From Ardenticatenales bacterium (GTDB lineage: Bacteria; Chloroflexota; Anaerolineae; Promineifilales; Promineifilaceae), in the NCBI GenBank assembly GCA_020634575.1, contig JACKBM010000071.1:1-26772 (forward strand): DNA of 26,772 bases, written 5' to 3'. How positions within the stretch are numbered: the stretch's first letter is position 1; each line of letters starts with the position of its first letter. Of the stretch, positions 1 to 8,759 are shown piece by piece. Both the position numbers and the translations under genes were made by a program. Below the pieces are notes generated by a model, which was not told the origin of the DNA, ran no database searches, and saw only the letters and a list, made by a program, of their open reading frames with translations.

Positions 1-1
1 T

Positions 2-811
2 CTGGTTCAGGCGCTGGCACACTGGTCGGGAATGGATGCCGTTGGGCACAGTTTGGCCTGGGGCGATGGCAGCAGCACGCCGCTGGCCGGCGTCAGCGGC
101 ACTATTACGCTGACCCACACCTATGCACCTGGCCATTACACCATGACACTGCGGTTGCATTCAAGCGACTTTGGTCAGCTCAACGACGCAGAGCCTGTGC
201 ACATACGGGCCGCCTGCACCGACCTGGCTGAGGCGGCTGTCGGGCTGTTTAGCCAGCGGAACTGTTCTGGTATGGCGCAGATGTTGCCAGGCATTGGCTG
301 GTATGAGTTGGCCGACCTGGCCGGCACAGTTGAGTCTGTCTATTTGCCGAATGATTATTCGGTGCTGCTGTATCGGGAGCCGTTTTTGGTTGGCACTGGC
401 TATTGTCTGACGGCGACGGCGCCTGACCTGGCTCAGCTCATCTGGCCCGATGGCGCCAATCTGGCCAATGCCGTGTATTCCCTGCAGATTTTTGCCAACG
501 ACAGTTGCCAGGATACGACCCTTGCCCTTGCTGTGACGCCGGATTGGCTGGCGCCGGGCTCTGTGTCGGCTGAGGTGAGTTGGACGGGAGGGGCCGGCCC
601 CCACCTGCTGCTCTGGGGCGATGGGGCGACGACGATGTTGACAGGCGCTACAGGTTCAGGTTTGTTCACCCATGAATATGCCCAGCTTGGCATCTGGACT
701 GCTTATCTGGTGATCGTGGATCCGGCCGGTTTCCAGCACATTCAGGCAGTTACCTTCCCGGTCCAGGAGCGTTACCAGCAGTTTTTACCCCTGCTGCTGC
801 GCGCCGGGTGA
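2..811 (+). CDS. C-terminal part of a secreted PKD-repeat protein (5' end outside window)
   Basis: The frame is already open at base 2, ten codons before the first ATG at base 32, so this is most likely the end of a larger protein. Two PKD-like beta-sandwich units are visible: one around LAWGDGSS with HTYAPGHYTMTL, the second around LLWGDGATT with FTHEYAQLG. The W-GDG plus (H/E)-Y pattern is typical of PKD domains in surface proteins. Such domains usually act as spacers or binding modules outside the cell. The protein ends in FLPLLLRAG, a short hydrophobic tail resembling the end of the carboxypeptidase at 2583-4331. Its stop lies only 7 bases from the stop of the convergent mrp-like gene. 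No catalytic domain is visible here, so the role of the whole protein is unknown. Confidence 0.75.
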   Translation: MVQALAHWSGMDAVGHSLAWGDGSSTPLAGVSGTITLTHTYAPGHYTMTLRLHSSDFGQLNDAEPVHIRAACTDLAEAAVGLFSQRNCSGMAQMLPGIGWYELADLAGTVESVYLPNDYSVLLYREPFLVGTGYCLTATAPDLAQLIWPDGANLANAVYSLQIFANDSCQDTTLALAVTPDWLAPGSVSAEVSWTGGAGPHLLLWGDGATTMLTGATGSGLFTHEYAQLGIWTAYLVIVDPAGFQHIQAVTFPVQERYQQFLPLLLRAG

Positions 812-818
812 TGGCCGT

Positions 819-1616
819 TTAGGCTGGCTGAAGGATGCTGTCGGCGAGCTGGAGGAAGGCGGTGGCGAGGGGACCGGCCGGTTCGCCATTCAACAATGGA
901 TGCCCGCCATCCACCCGTTGGGCAATTCCCGGCGACAACGGGATCTGACAAAGGAGACGAGCATCCGCCAGCGCCTCGGGCCGGCCGGCGCTGTTGCCCG
1001 TGAAAATCGCATGACGCTCGCCGCAGCTGGGGCAGACAAAGTAGCTCATGTTCTCGACAAGCCCCAGAATCGGCACCCGGTTATCGGCAAAGAGCTGCCA
1101 GGAACGGGAGGCATCCAGCAGGCTCATATCCTGCGGCGTGGTCACCACAATCGCGCCATCAAAATGGACAAATTGCAGCAGCGACTGCTGTGGCTGCCCG
1201 GCCGAGGGCGGCAAATCAAGCAGCAGGTAATCCAGCTGCCCCCATTTCACATCCCGCAACGTTCGCACGGCCAGTTGCCCCACCGTGTCAGCCAATGGAT
1301 TGATGACCTGGGCCTCGCTAACCAGCAAGCCCGTCGACATCAGCTGGAGTCCATACCGTTCCAGCGGATCGATGTAGGGTAGCGCATCAGGCTGGCGCAT
1401 GATGGGGACAAAGGCGTTGCCTTCCTCGCGCCGGTGAATGCCCAGCGCCACCGGTATGTTGGGGCCGTAAATATCAGCATCAAAAATGCCGACCCGGGCG
1501 CCACGCGCCTGCAGGGCCAGGGCCAGGTTGACAGTGACAGTGGTTTTGCCGACGCCACCCTTGCCACTGGCTACGATGATCAGGTTGCGGACGGAGGGCA
1601 ATCTCAATTTTGCCAT
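819..1616 (-). CDS. Mrp/ApbC (NBP35-type) P-loop ATPase, iron-sulfur cluster carrier
   Basis: A 265-residue Mrp/NBP35-family protein. Family members bind a [4Fe-4S] cluster between subunits and pass it to apo-proteins in the cytosol, using ATP. The deviant Walker A motif GKGGVGKT is at residues 18-25, DADIYGPN follows near residue 46, and the bridging-cluster motif CPSC is at C195 and C198 after ENMSYFV. The N-terminal MIP18/DUF59 domain present in many bacterial Mrp proteins is absent, as in shorter NBP35-like forms. A GGGAG ribosome site lies about 10 bases before the ATG. The gene starts 60 bases after the DUF2461 gene on the same strand, so the two may be co-transcribed. The deviant Walker A also occurs in ParA and MinD, but the ENMSYFVCPSC segment identifies Mrp. 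Confidence 0.9.
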   Translation of the reverse strand: MAKLRLPSVRNLIIVASGKGGVGKTTVTVNLALALQARGARVGIFDADIYGPNIPVALGIHRREEGNAFVPIMRQPDALPYIDPLERYGLQLMSTGLLVSEAQVINPLADTVGQLAVRTLRDVKWGQLDYLLLDLPPSAGQPQQSLLQFVHFDGAIVVTTPQDMSLLDASRSWQLFADNRVPILGLVENMSYFVCPSCGERHAIFTGNSAGRPEALADARLLCQIPLSPGIAQRVDGGHPLLNGEPAGPLATAFLQLADSILQPA

Positions 1617-1676
1617 ACAAGCATTCTCCCTTGGGTCCGCCTATTATGGCGTCAGGCAGGGTTGCCGGGCAACCGC

Positions 1677-2366
1677 TCAGGCAAATATCTTAACCAGCCA
1701 ATGATGCAATGGCGCCAATCTCTCAAAATGGGTGGCGCAGATGTCCACCAGGGCCGGGCTCTGGACCTCGGTAGCCGAAATTGGCGGTGGGAAGGCGTGC
1801 AGGCCGTTGTAGCGCAGGAGATCGGCGCGAGGATGGTCCCCGTCAAAGCCGCGCGGCACACTCTTGTAATGCTCACCACCGAGTTGGTAGCCCGGCAGGG
1901 CGCGAATCTGGCCGACGATGCCGTCCAGCTCTGCCCCCAACGTCGTGTCGACGACGGCTTCGCGGAAGCGGGCGAGCTTGTCCTTGGGAAAGCCATACAT
2001 GCCGAGCATCAGCATCATGTTGTCTGACGTGAGCCGGAAGCCCATGGCCGGATTCATGTTTTTCTTGCCCGGCCCTTCCCAGAGCAAGGCGGTGACATGG
2101 GTGTTGTAGGGTGTTTTGTCCTGGCTAAAGCGGACATCCCGGTAGATCCGCATCAAAGAGCCCGAGCCATTGGCGCGCAAATCAGCCTGCAAACGCGGAA
2201 ACGCCGGCCGCAGCCGCTCGCCCAGGTCGCGAATAAAGGCGATGGCCGGCTCCTGTAATTGGCTGACATATTGCTCTTTGCGGGGGGTGAACCATTCCTT
2301 GTCGTTGTTCTCGGCCAGGTCAGCTAAAAACTGCAGCCCGGCCGCTGGAAATCCTGAAAATGCCAT
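1677..2366 (-). CDS. DUF2461 family protein
   Basis: A 229-residue protein with the features of the DUF2461 (TIGR02453) family: an N-terminal FLADLAENNDKEWFTPRKEQY segment (described by its ends, residues about 13-33), then RIYRDVRFSQDKTPYNTH, then a GFRLTSDNMMLMLGMYGF stretch. The biochemical role of this family is not established and I do not assign one. Length is normal for the family. The ATG is preceded by GGGAGGAT at a 6-base spacing, which supports this start. It is first of a probable two-gene minus-strand unit with the Mrp-like ATPase; no functional link is obvious. Confidence 0.85.
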   Translation of the reverse strand: MAFSGFPAAGLQFLADLAENNDKEWFTPRKEQYVSQLQEPAIAFIRDLGERLRPAFPRLQADLRANGSGSLMRIYRDVRFSQDKTPYNTHVTALLWEGPGKKNMNPAMGFRLTSDNMMLMLGMYGFPKDKLARFREAVVDTTLGAELDGIVGQIRALPGYQLGGEHYKSVPRGFDGDHPRADLLRYNGLHAFPPPISATEVQSPALVDICATHFERLAPLHHWLVKIFA

Positions 2367-2582
2367 GATCTATCCTCCCAATGGATCTGGTAACTAGCCG
2401 ATGTATGTGGCTGTCAGGCACACAAAATCAAGGATAACAGAAGATGCTGATTTAGAACACATTTTCTAATGTTGGGCTGTGGGATGATGGCTGGCGTCTG
2501 TCCAGGCGCCTCATCAGTCAGCAGGTGCCAATCGCCGCTGGCGCAGGTAAGATAGAAGGGCTTGTTGACTCAGGAGGTCACC

Positions 2583-4331
2583 ATGAAAAAGCGCTTGCTG
2601 CTGCTGCTCACCTTTCTACTGCCAGCCGTTTTGCTGGCATTGTTCTATCAGCCGGCCCCGGCCGCCCCAGGCCCGGCCGATGCTGACGTCTGGGTCGTGC
2701 AGATCTATTTTGACGACCAGGCAGAGTTGCAGGCGCTGGCTGATTGGCGGGAGCCGTGGGAAGTGGATGTGGCCGCGGGCTTTTTGCTGGTGGAGATCCG
2801 GCCGGTTGAATACGACATCCTCACCGCCGCCGGTTTCCGTGTGGAGGTTGACCAGGCGCGGACGGAAACAGCCAACCTGGTCGCTGAACCATTACCCGGC
2901 CAGGACGGCGGCACTATTCCTGGTTATCCTTGCTACCGCACCGTCGAAAGCACGCTGGACAGCGGCGCCTTGCTGGCCACTACCTATCCCGATCTGGCCA
3001 CCTGGAGCGACATCGGTGACTCCTGGGAGAAGGTGCAGGCGAGTGGTGAGGAGCTGACTTTGCTGAATCCGGCCGGTCTCGGCTATGACATCATGGTCCT
3101 GAAGCTGACCAACAGCAACATCAGCGGTCCCAAACCCCAGCTCTTCGTCAGCGGCGGTATCCACGCCCGCGAATACACCTCTGCTGAGACTGCCATCCGC
3201 CTGGCTGAATATCTGCTCGGCAACTACGGTGTGGACCCGGATGTCACCTGGTTGCTGGACTATCATGAGATCCATATCGTGCCCCAGACCAACCCGGACG
3301 GCCGCAAAATTGCCGAAGCTCCGGACATCTGGCATCGCAAAAATACAAACGATGATGCCTGCAGCGCCCTCGTTAATCCGGGCATCGATCTGAATCGCAA
3401 TTTCCCTTTCCTCTGGGGCTACAACTCCGGCTCCAGCAGCAGCGGCTGTGATGACACCTACCGCGGCAGCGGGCCAGTCTCCGAACCGGAAGCGCTGGCC
3501 ATTGTGGATTACGTGCGCAGCACGTTTCCAGACCAGCGGCCCAATGACCTAACCATACCGGCGCCCATCACCACGACCGGCATCTTCATCGACCTCCACT
3601 CGTACTCCAACGTCATCCTCTGGCCCTGGGGCCCGCCCTCAGCTGATATTGGCAGCAATATTTCGCCCAATCAGCTGGGCTACAACGCGTTGGCCCGGCG
3701 CATGGGCTTCATCAATGGCTACGCTGCCTCGAAGACGCTCTCATATTCTGTCTCCGGCACAACCAAGGACTTTGCCTATGGCGAGCTGGGTATTGCTGCC
3801 TTCACCATGGAGATGGGCACGGAGTTCCACCAGAGCTGCAGCGTTTTCGAAAACTCCATGATTGCAGACAACCTGGCGACCCTGATCTATGCCGCCAAGG
3901 CGTCGCGCCAGCCCTATGCGCTGCCCTTTGGCCCGGATATGGTGGAGCTTGAGTTCGTGGGGCCGACGTTGGTGGGCGAGCCGGCGCTGTTGCAGGCGCG
4001 TGCCGACGATGGGCGCTATGGCGCCGGGCATGCCAACAACCCATCCGGCCAGGTGCTCTCCCAACCGGTTGTGGCCGCGTATTACTACGTTGACCTGCCG
4101 CCCTGGGAAGCCGGCGCTGTGGCCCAGCCAATGGCCCCGGCTGACGGCAGCTTTAGCAGCAGCAGCGAACTGGTGACGGCCACCATCGACACCAGTGGTC
4201 TGGCGCCCGGCCGCCACATCATCTATCTGCAGGCTGAGGACTTTGATGGCGATCGGGGCGTGGTCTCGGCCATTTTCCTGGACCTGGTCGACGGTGAAAA
4301 TATCTATCTGCCGACGATCGTGCAGCCGTAG
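2583..4331 (+). CDS. Secreted M14 family zinc carboxypeptidase
   Basis: A 582-residue metallopeptidase that should remove C-terminal residues from peptides outside the cell. The start at 2583 is chosen over 2562 because AGGAGG at 2572-2577 sits 5 bases upstream and the protein then begins with a classical signal peptide (MKKRLLLLLTFLLPAVLLA). M14 hallmarks are present: zinc ligands H194 and E197 in IHARE, the substrate-binding segment DLNRNFPF, third zinc ligand H339 in IDLHSYSN, and catalytic E410 in FTMEMGTEF. About 150 residues after the catalytic domain form a likely beta-rich module ending in IYLPTIVQP, a tail resembling that of the PKD protein at the window start. The activity is well supported; A- versus B-type specificity cannot be read from the sequence. 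Confidence 0.93.
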   Translation: MKKRLLLLLTFLLPAVLLALFYQPAPAAPGPADADVWVVQIYFDDQAELQALADWREPWEVDVAAGFLLVEIRPVEYDILTAAGFRVEVDQARTETANLVAEPLPGQDGGTIPGYPCYRTVESTLDSGALLATTYPDLATWSDIGDSWEKVQASGEELTLLNPAGLGYDIMVLKLTNSNISGPKPQLFVSGGIHAREYTSAETAIRLAEYLLGNYGVDPDVTWLLDYHEIHIVPQTNPDGRKIAEAPDIWHRKNTNDDACSALVNPGIDLNRNFPFLWGYNSGSSSSGCDDTYRGSGPVSEPEALAIVDYVRSTFPDQRPNDLTIPAPITTTGIFIDLHSYSNVILWPWGPPSADIGSNISPNQLGYNALARRMGFINGYAASKTLSYSVSGTTKDFAYGELGIAAFTMEMGTEFHQSCSVFENSMIADNLATLIYAAKASRQPYALPFGPDMVELEFVGPTLVGEPALLQARADDGRYGAGHANNPSGQVLSQPVVAAYYYVDLPPWEAGAVAQPMAPADGSFSSSSELVTATIDTSGLAPGRHIIYLQAEDFDGDRGVVSAIFLDLVDGENIYLPTIVQP

Positions 4332-4349
4332 AACGTGAGGGGATCTGTG

Positions 4350-4862
4350 ATGGAATTTGACTTTTGCCTGGCGCAACTAAGCCATAACGCGGCTGCGGTA
4401 CAGCAATTGGTTGAAGGTGTTTCGGCTGAGCAGGCCCGCTGGAAACCGGACGAGGCCAGCTGGTCGATCCTGGAGGTGCTGTGCCATCTTTACGATGAGG
4501 AGCGGGAGGATTTCCGGGTGAAGCTGGATCTGATCTTGCACCGGCCGGATACCCCCTGGCCGCCTATTGATCCGGCCGGATGGGTCACGACGCGCGCCTA
4601 CAACGAACGCGACCTTGGCATCACCCTGCTCGGCTACCTGCAAGAGCGCGAAAACTCCCTGGCCTGGCTGCGCCAGCTCAAACAGCCCAAATGGAGCCAG
4701 ACCAGCGTGGCGCCCTGGGGCATCACGCTGAGCGCCGGCGATATGTTCACCAGCTGGGTCGCCCACGACATCCTGCACCTGCGCCAGCTTGTCGAGCTCA
4801 AATACGCCTACACAACAGCCCAGCTCGCCCCCAATTCACCCCGCTACGCTGGCGAATGGTAA
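4350..4862 (+). CDS. DinB-like (DfsB/YfiT superfamily) metal-binding four-helix protein
   Basis: A 170-residue protein of the DinB superfamily, whose members are four-helix bundles with a three-histidine metal site. Some are thiol S-transferases using bacillithiol or mycothiol; many are uncharacterised. The metal triad is visible as H46 (LEVLCHLYDEER) and H139/H143 (WVAHDILHLRQL). The ATG at 4350 is preferred to the in-frame GTG at 4335 because the GAGGGG ribosome site (4337-4342) would lie inside the longer version. It starts 18 bases after the carboxypeptidase stop on the same strand and may be read from the same transcript, although the two activities have no evident link. The substrate is unknown. 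Confidence 0.85.
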   Translation: MEFDFCLAQLSHNAAAVQQLVEGVSAEQARWKPDEASWSILEVLCHLYDEEREDFRVKLDLILHRPDTPWPPIDPAGWVTTRAYNERDLGITLLGYLQERENSLAWLRQLKQPKWSQTSVAPWGITLSAGDMFTSWVAHDILHLRQLVELKYAYTTAQLAPNSPRYAGEW

Positions 4863-4940
4863 GATAGCGACCGTACACCCGATGAGTCATCATCATGACG
4901 TTATGGTGGCTCGGAAATCCTCCCCTGAGCTGAGCAGGCC

Positions 4941-4969
4941 TGCCAGCCAATGACTGCGCCAGGCTGGCA
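4941..4969 (+). terminator. Possible hairpin downstream of the DinB-like gene
   Basis: TGCCAGCC (4941-4948) pairs perfectly with GGCTGGCA (4962-4969) around a 13-base loop. It lies in the 229-base convergent gap between the DinB-like gene and the aldehyde dehydrogenase gene, where a terminator would be expected. There is no T-run on either side, so this is a weak call. I see nothing else in the gap. Confidence 0.25.
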
Positions 4970-5091
4970 TCATAGAGAGGGGTCCTTCGCCTGCTCTTGA
5001 GGGCCGTATTACCCCATTGACGAGGCTCAGGAAATGTCGTTTTGATAGGTGAGTGCAACGCCAATGCCGTTTTGGTGTCTGTCTGTATTTT

Positions 5092-6744
5092 TTATTTCTT
5101 CCGACCCACTATAAGGCCAAACAGCAGCGCACCCCCCGCCAGCGCCGCGCCAATGCCCAACGCCACCCGCCCGTTGCGGGATGGCTGGGGCCGGGGCACC
5201 GATGTCTCCTCGGCCTGGGCCCGTAGTGATTCGACGGCCGCCGGCACATGCTCCACGCGCTGCACCAGTGACTCGCCAAATACCAGGTAGAGGATCGCCT
5301 TGGCCAGGGGATAGTTACCCGGGTAGCGTAATTTGGTGGCGATATCAAAAGCCAGCGGCGGTGGCCCTAGAACGAGCGAGCGGCTCTGGGTGTATTGCAG
5401 CAACTCCGCCTCACCATGGGTCCGCCCATCACCGGACTGCTTAAAACCACCAAACGGCAGCTGCGCCACCGCATAATGGACGATGGCATCGTTGATGACT
5501 ACCGAACCCACTTCCAGCTGCTCCGCCACCGCTTGGGCCCGGTTCATATCCCGGCCCCAGACGCTGGCGCTCAGCCCGTAATGGGTATCGTTGGCCAACG
5601 CAACGGCCTCTGCCTCGTCTTTGACTTTCATGACCGGCAGGATCGGGCCGAAGGTCTCAGCCTGCATCAACGTCATCTCGTGGGTGACATCAACGACCAG
5701 CGTAGGTTCAATGAAATTGCCCCGCCGGCCGCCACCGACCAGGATGCGGGCGCCTTTCTCCAGCGCATCCTTGAGTTGGGCGTCGATGATGTCCAGCTGG
5801 CGGCTGTCAGTCATGGGGCCATAATCATGCTCGGCATCCAGGGCGGGCGAATAATCGGTTTTGATCTGGCCCATTTCCCAGACCATCCGCTCAACCAGCC
5901 GGTTGTAAATCGATTCCACTGCATAGACCCTTTCTACGGCCACGCAGGTCTGGCCGGCGTTGTAGCAGGCGCCCCAACTGCCCCATTTGGCCGCCGCCGT
6001 CAGGTCGGCATCTTCGAGGACAATCATCGGGTCCTTGCCGCCCAGTTCGTGGCGGAAAGGGATCAGGTGCTCAGCGGCCGCTTGAGCGATCTTTTTGGCC
6101 GTGTTGGTCGAGCCGGTCATGAATAACATATCTGGTTTGGAGGCGACGACGGCCGCGCCGACCTCGCCATCGCCGTGCAGGACGCGGACATAGGGGGCCA
6201 GCTCCGGCACGCTGTTGAAAATATGCTCAACGAGGACACCCACAGCCGGCGTGACCTCTGATGGCTTAATCATGACGCAATTGCCCGCCAGCAGCGCCGT
6301 CATGGCCGGCGGGATGGTCAGCTCCAGCGGATAGTTCCAGGGGCAGATAACGCCGACGGTGCCGTACGGGCGCGGCTCGGTGAAATATTGCTTAAAAACG
6401 TACATACCCGGCGAAACCCGCCGGCGGCGCAGCCAGCGGGGCGCCTTCTTGCAGTAGGTATGAATCTTTTCGACGGTGACAAACACCTCGATTAGCGCAT
6501 CCTGGCGGCTTTTGCCGGTGTCGCGGGTGACCGTTTCCGTGATGTAATCGGTATGTTCCAGCAGCACACGCTGCAACTTTTTGATGATCCGGACCCGTTC
6601 GCGGACCGGTTTTTGTCCCCAGACCGGCGCCAGCTGGCGCAGCTCTTCGCGGGCGGCCATCACTTCATCAGGCGTGGCCGCCTTGACTTCGCCAAACTGT
6701 TCACCTGTCGCGGGGTTGAAAAAGGGAATAATCTTTTCCGTCAT
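5092..6744 (-). CDS. Aldehyde dehydrogenase with C-terminal membrane anchor (fatty aldehyde dehydrogenase-like)
   Basis: A 550-residue NAD(P)-dependent aldehyde dehydrogenase oxidising aldehydes to carboxylic acids. Family residues are in place: PWNYPLEL for the oxyanion Asn, TGSTNTAK for the cofactor, general base E233 in HELGGKDP, and nucleophile C267 in NAGQTCVAVE. Typical soluble ALDHs run about 480-500 residues. This one adds a charged linker and a hydrophobic segment at about 527-547 (VALGIGAALAGGALLFGLIVG) ending in RKK, resembling the tail anchor of fatty aldehyde dehydrogenases. GGGAGG lies 6 bases before the ATG. It follows the GMC oxidoreductase on the same strand with a 130-base gap, which fits sequential oxidation of a lipophilic alcohol. 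The exact substrate is inferred. Confidence 0.9.
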   Translation of the reverse strand: MTEKIIPFFNPATGEQFGEVKAATPDEVMAAREELRQLAPVWGQKPVRERVRIIKKLQRVLLEHTDYITETVTRDTGKSRQDALIEVFVTVEKIHTYCKKAPRWLRRRRVSPGMYVFKQYFTEPRPYGTVGVICPWNYPLELTIPPAMTALLAGNCVMIKPSEVTPAVGVLVEHIFNSVPELAPYVRVLHGDGEVGAAVVASKPDMLFMTGSTNTAKKIAQAAAEHLIPFRHELGGKDPMIVLEDADLTAAAKWGSWGACYNAGQTCVAVERVYAVESIYNRLVERMVWEMGQIKTDYSPALDAEHDYGPMTDSRQLDIIDAQLKDALEKGARILVGGGRRGNFIEPTLVVDVTHEMTLMQAETFGPILPVMKVKDEAEAVALANDTHYGLSASVWGRDMNRAQAVAEQLEVGSVVINDAIVHYAVAQLPFGGFKQSGDGRTHGEAELLQYTQSRSLVLGPPPLAFDIATKLRYPGNYPLAKAILYLVFGESLVQRVEHVPAAVESLRAQAEETSVPRPQPSRNGRVALGIGAALAGGALLFGLIVGRKK

Positions 6745-6874
6745 CCTTGCCTCCCTATTCCTATGTCTTCATTTTTGACATTACGACTTTAGCACAGAAG
6801 TCGCTGATCTGGGGCACCGGCCGCAACCCGTTCAGGTGTGGCTGCTCGGTCTTCTTAATGCAGATTTTAGCTGG

Positions 6875-8566
6875 CTACGAGACAACCGAATCCGAGGGCT
6901 CCTGGCGCGGAACGCTGTCCAGGATGGCGGTCAGGCCGTGCGCCCTGGACTGGTCTGAGGCAGCACCGGCTCCGATAGGCTCGATTTTGGTCATCGCCCG
7001 TTCGGTCAGAGCCACAATCGTCAGGCTGGGATTTACGCCCAGATTGGCCGGGATGACCGAGGCGTCGGCGATGTAGAGGCCAGGGTAGTTGAAAACCTCA
7101 TGACGGTCGTCGACCACGCCGCTTTCGATGTCGGCGCCGATGCCGCAGCCACCCAGGACGTGGGCTGTGGAGGCGGTGTTCAGGATTGCTTCGTTGATCG
7201 AAGCCTGCGGGATGCCATTCACCTTCCGGGCAAATGCCTCAACAAGGGCGCGGCCCGCCTCGACGATGGTAGGGATGGGTAGCTCCTGGTCTTGCTCCGT
7301 GACCAAGCCGCGCCGGCCCAGCGTCAGCAAACTCCGTCCGCGCCGCAGCCGCAGCCGGTTCTCAACTGTCTGCATGATCAGGATGATGGTCGTGTCGCGG
7401 GCCCAATGGGGTAGCAAGCGGCTCTTGAGCGTATCCAGCGGATGGGCGATGCTCTCCCAGGCCACCCGACCCAGCCGCCGCCAGAGGGAGCCATCCAGTT
7501 TGATGAGGGGCATCCCCAGCGTGCGAATAAACGAGGAGCCACGAGAGTAGCGAACCGGCTCAGCGCTGGTCACCTCATCCAACCAGAAGTGGGAGGTGAT
7601 GGCGACTCCCTCGGAGAAATCCGTTTTGCCGTCCCGGGCGGTGACGCCCATGATGGATTCACTGTTGCTGCGCACCATGTAGCCCAGCCGGTCGGAGAGG
7701 TTGGGCAGGGAACGGGTCTCATCGCGGCAGCGCAGGAGCAGGTTGACGGTGCCGAGCACCCCGGCCGATACCACCACATTGCGCGCTCGTTCAACGGTCC
7801 GCGGTTTGCGGAACCAGGCGGTGGTCTTCTCGTAGACGACTTCGTAGCGGGCGCCGTCAGGTTGACCGGCCGGTAGCGGCCGAATATCCACCACCTGCGC
7901 CTCCGGCCGCACTTCCGCCCCCATCTTTTCCGCAAAATAGAGATAGTTTTTGTCCAGCGTATTCTTGGCATTGTGCTTGCAGCCAACCATGCAGCCGCCG
8001 CAATGGATGCAGCCCGCCCGCTCTGGTCCGGCGCCGCCAAAGTAGGGATCGGGCACAGTCTGGCCCGGTTCGCCGAAGAAAATCGCTACCGGCGTGGGCT
8101 CAAAGGTATGGCCCTGGCCCAGCTCCTCGGCGATGTCGCGCAGGGCGTGATCAGCTGGCCAGAGGCGGGGATTGCGCGTAACGCCGAGCATATGTTCGGC
8201 CATGTCGAAATGGGGGGCCAGCTCGGCCTGCCAATCCGCCAGCTCCCGCCATTCCGGCGCCTCGTAGAATGCCTGACCCGGCCGGATATGGGTGCTGGCA
8301 TAAACCAGGCTGCCACCCCCTACCCCGCTGCCATTGAGGATCATGATATCGTCCAGGAAGTTGATGCCCATGAAGCCAAAACAGCGTAGGGCCGGCGCCC
8401 AGAGGTATTTGCGTAAATGCCAGTTGTTTTTGGGGAAAGTGGCGGCGGTGTACCGTTTGCCGCGCTCCAGAACCAGCACACGATACCCTTTCTCAGCCAG
8501 ACGCATCGCCGAAACACTGCCGCCAAAACCGGAACCGATTATCAGAAAATCGTGCGCTTCCTTCAT
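6875..8566 (-). CDS. GMC family FAD oxidoreductase (cholesterol oxidase / alcohol oxidase-like)
   Basis: A 563-residue GMC flavoenzyme that should oxidise an alcohol to an aldehyde or ketone. The FAD-binding motif GSGFGG is at residues 11-16, followed by VLVLERGKRY. The C-terminal GMC signature NYPGLYIADASVIPANLGVN and NPSLTIVALTERAM are intact. Four cysteines in CIHCGGCMVGC (C186, C189, C192, C196) mark a subgroup related to cholesterol oxidase and long-chain alcohol oxidases; they resemble a metal or Fe-S ligand set, but I cannot show that a cluster is bound. No Tat or Sec signal is evident, so it is probably cytoplasmic or membrane-associated. It precedes the membrane-anchored aldehyde dehydrogenase, its likely partner. 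The start has CAGGTGA upstream. Confidence 0.88.
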   Translation of the reverse strand: MKEAHDFLIIGSGFGGSVSAMRLAEKGYRVLVLERGKRYTAATFPKNNWHLRKYLWAPALRCFGFMGINFLDDIMILNGSGVGGGSLVYASTHIRPGQAFYEAPEWRELADWQAELAPHFDMAEHMLGVTRNPRLWPADHALRDIAEELGQGHTFEPTPVAIFFGEPGQTVPDPYFGGAGPERAGCIHCGGCMVGCKHNAKNTLDKNYLYFAEKMGAEVRPEAQVVDIRPLPAGQPDGARYEVVYEKTTAWFRKPRTVERARNVVVSAGVLGTVNLLLRCRDETRSLPNLSDRLGYMVRSNSESIMGVTARDGKTDFSEGVAITSHFWLDEVTSAEPVRYSRGSSFIRTLGMPLIKLDGSLWRRLGRVAWESIAHPLDTLKSRLLPHWARDTTIILIMQTVENRLRLRRGRSLLTLGRRGLVTEQDQELPIPTIVEAGRALVEAFARKVNGIPQASINEAILNTASTAHVLGGCGIGADIESGVVDDRHEVFNYPGLYIADASVIPANLGVNPSLTIVALTERAMTKIEPIGAGAASDQSRAHGLTAILDSVPRQEPSDSVVS

Positions 8567-8619
8567 TTGTTCACCTGCGCCATCAACCTGCTCAGACTTG
8601 GGATAATGCGCTGCGTCAT

Positions 8620-8648
8620 ATCATAACACAACGCGTTATGCCGGTCTA
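8620..8648 (-). promoter_or_regulatory. Putative promoter with overlapping palindrome for the GMC oxidoreductase gene
   Basis: Read on the minus strand, TAGACC (8643-8648) and TATGAT (8620-8625) are 17 bases apart, matching the sigma-70 pattern at 4/6 and 5/6 positions. The inverted repeat CATAAC (8622-8627) / GTTATG (8635-8640) with a 7-base centre overlaps the spacer and -10 and could be a repressor site. It lies about 55 bases upstream of the GMC start. The rest of this 193-base divergent gap holds a small hairpin (GTCTGC 8717-8722 / GCAGAC 8728-8733) in the leader of the kelch gene. Confidence 0.35.
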
Positions 8649-8759
8649 GATCACAGGTGACCCAGGCAAGGCAATTCTTAAGAAAGGGCCGCTAAGGTGA
8701 TGGTCGGGCGCTTCCTGTCTGCTTACGGCAGACTGTAGCCTCGTCAGGAGAGGAAATTT

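Noticed and set aside
1526..1533. GGTTGACA half-site in the mrp-like gene, and similar GGTTGACA near 18206
   Set aside because: Only one half of the palindrome is present, and the first is explained by conserved codons; not counted as ParB sites.
8700..8759. Riboswitch in the kelch gene leader
   Set aside because: Only one small 6-bp hairpin is visible; no match to a riboswitch core that I know.
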